NCBI RefSeq assembly: GCF_051488685.1
Contig: NZ_JBPSEH010000011.1
Coordinates: 21,740 to 85,739 of the forward strand
Direction of reading: 5' to 3'
Length of the DNA: 64,000 nucleotides
Source of the DNA: Melioribacter sp051488685
GTDB taxonomy: Bacteria; Bacteroidota; Ignavibacteria; Ignavibacteriales; Melioribacteraceae
The position numbers and the translations under genes are program-made. How positions within the stretch are numbered: position 1 is the stretch's first letter; every line of letters starts with the position of its first letter. This document shows, piece after piece, positions 63,535 through 64,000 of this stretch. A model generated the notes under the pieces. It made no database searches and had not been told where the DNA came from. It was given only the letters and a program-made list of their open reading frames with translations.

Positions 63535-63634
63535 ATAATCTAACAAATTTTCATTTTAATGATGATAAAGAAAGATATGTCCTGAAAATAGTAACTCGAT
63601 TATAAGCTTTACGAATGGGCAATACAATAAAATT

Positions 63635-63671
63635 AAAAAACCTCATTTCTTTAACAGGAATGAGGTTTTTT
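63635..63671 (+). terminator. Rho-independent terminator at the end of the island
   Basis: AAAAAACCTCATT (63635-63647) pairs with AATGAGGTTTTTT (63659-63671), a 13-bp stem with an 11-nt loop. The symmetric A and T tracts allow termination in both directions. It lies 100 bp after the CBM9/PKD-like gene. Confidence 0.85.
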
Positions 63672-63823
63672 ATTTACTTAAATTAAATTCAACTATCTGT
63701 AAAGATTAAATAAGATATAAACAAACGTATAAAAAAATTGCCGGTTTTAATTTTTATGATCTTGAGTTACTTAAATTTTTACTCACCACATGCAGCCTCC
63801 GACCCGCTGATTTAAAAACAAAA

Positions 63824-63852
63824 AACCCGGAATTAAAACTTAATCCCGGGTT
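63824..63852 (-). terminator. Terminator inside repeat unit 1
   Basis: On the minus strand AACCCGGGATTA pairs with TAATTCCGGGTT (one mismatch) and is followed by TTTTTTG. A matching copy is at 63934-63962 in unit 2. Confidence 0.7.
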
Positions 63853-63933
63853 TAGCTATCATTGGTGGGCCCAGAAGGACTTGAATTTTACCCGCCACAG
63901 GCGGGCCTCCGACCCGCTGATTTAAAAACAAAA

Positions 63934-63962
63934 AACCCGGAATTAAACTTAATCCCGGGTTT
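63934..63962 (-). terminator. Terminator inside repeat unit 2
   Basis: Same hairpin as in unit 1 with a loop one base shorter, followed on the minus strand by TTTTTTG. It would end a transcript coming from a tRNA gene to the right of the window. Confidence 0.7.
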
Positions 63963-64000
63963 AGCTATCATTGGTGGGCCCAGAAGGACTTGAATTTTAC

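Larger units (their letters stand above)
63769..64000 (-). repeat. Tandem repeat of tRNA 3'-half plus terminator (109-110 bp units)
   Basis: Two full units (63769-63878 and 63879-63987) and the start of a third (63988-64000). Read on the minus strand, each unit holds AAATCAGCGGGTCGGAGG (an anticodon-stem 3' arm, variable loop and T-stem 5' arm), an insertion able to fold as CCCGCC/GGCGGG, then TTCAAGTCCTTCTGGGCCCA with CCA (T-loop, T-stem, acceptor 3' end). Next comes a hairpin AACCCGGGATTA/TAATTCCGGGTT with T6, a Rho-independent terminator. The arm sequences suggest a tRNA-Lys(CUU)-like parent. In the left unit the acceptor side is present but the hairpin insertion is mutated. No 5' tRNA half is in the window. 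Confidence 0.75.

Noticed and set aside
63769..64000. CRISPR array
   Set aside because: The units are 109-110 bp with no alternating unique spacers, and the content is a tRNA half and terminator.
63769..64000. Functional tRNA gene on the minus strand
   Set aside because: Only the 3' half can be found (anticodon-stem 3' arm, T-arm, acceptor 3' strand), interrupted by a hairpin. No D-arm or 5' acceptor strand is present.
1..64000. Insertion sequence or prophage
   Set aside because: No transposase, integrase or phage structural gene was recognised anywhere in the window; transfer of the island can be suspected only from gene content.

Overview
The window looks like a chromosomal segment from an anaerobic or facultative member of the Ignavibacteriota (Melioribacter-like). 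This is inferred from four things. The DNA is AT-rich. Many secreted proteins end in the type IX secretion (T9SS) sorting module of the 'NYPNPFNP ... GIYFYxL ... KKMxLLK' type. SusC-like TonB receptors occur without any SusD. A fucose/rhamnose-type bacterial microcompartment (BMC) is present that is otherwise known mainly from Planctomycetes and Verrucomicrobia. I ran no database comparison, so the taxon is an inference.

Nearly the whole window is one functional island for taking apart pectin, above all rhamnogalacturonan-I (RG-I), and fermenting the released L-rhamnose. From left to right: (1) 1-14 kb holds the end of a large six-hairpin-glycosidase-like protein, a TonB receptor with a T9SS-sorted beta-helix partner, a beta-helix/propeller protein, a clearly dead DUF5107/T9SS gene, a secreted metallophosphoesterase, a second gene relic and a minus-strand beta-helix protein; a patatin-like phospholipase follows at 14.1-15.0 kb. 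(2) 15.1-24.5 kb is the BMC operon: pduL, four BMC-P and three BMC-H shell proteins, an unrecognised small cargo-like protein, a CoA-acylating aldehyde dehydrogenase, a class II aldolase with a C-terminal encapsulation-like helix, an acetate-kinase-family enzyme and two LUD/LutBC-type lactate oxidation proteins. (3) 24.5-27.5 kb holds a LacI-family regulator and rhamnulokinase. (4) 27.6-32.4 kb is a second TonB receptor/T9SS beta-helix pair. (5) 32.7-57 kb is the depolymerisation block: PL11, GH31, PL9, GH106, GH115, GH2, a T9SS protein with an internal duplication, GH105, PL26, PL22 and a second GH105. (6) 58.1-60.8 kb is rhaM-rhaT-rhaA. (7) 61-63.5 kb holds a GH28 and a CBM9/PKD-like protein, and the window ends in a tandem repeat derived from the 3' half of a tRNA plus its terminator.

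The inferred flow is as follows. Surface T9SS enzymes (PL11, PL9, one GH105) cut the polymer. TonB receptors take up the fragments. Periplasmic PL26, PL22, GH105, GH106, GH28, GH2, GH115 and GH31 release monosaccharides. RhaT, RhaM, RhaA and RhaB produce L-rhamnulose-1-phosphate. The BMC aldolase yields DHAP and lactaldehyde, which is converted through lactoyl-CoA and lactoyl-phosphate to lactate plus ATP. The LUD proteins can then oxidise lactate to pyruvate. No diol dehydratase and no alcohol dehydrogenase is encoded here.

The strongest regulatory signal is a perfect 20-bp palindrome (AAAGGTTTTCGAAAACCTTT) present twice: just downstream of a good promoter before pduL, and in the leader of the LacI-family gene. 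The window therefore appears to contain a self-contained, LacI-controlled 'pectin to microcompartment' system.
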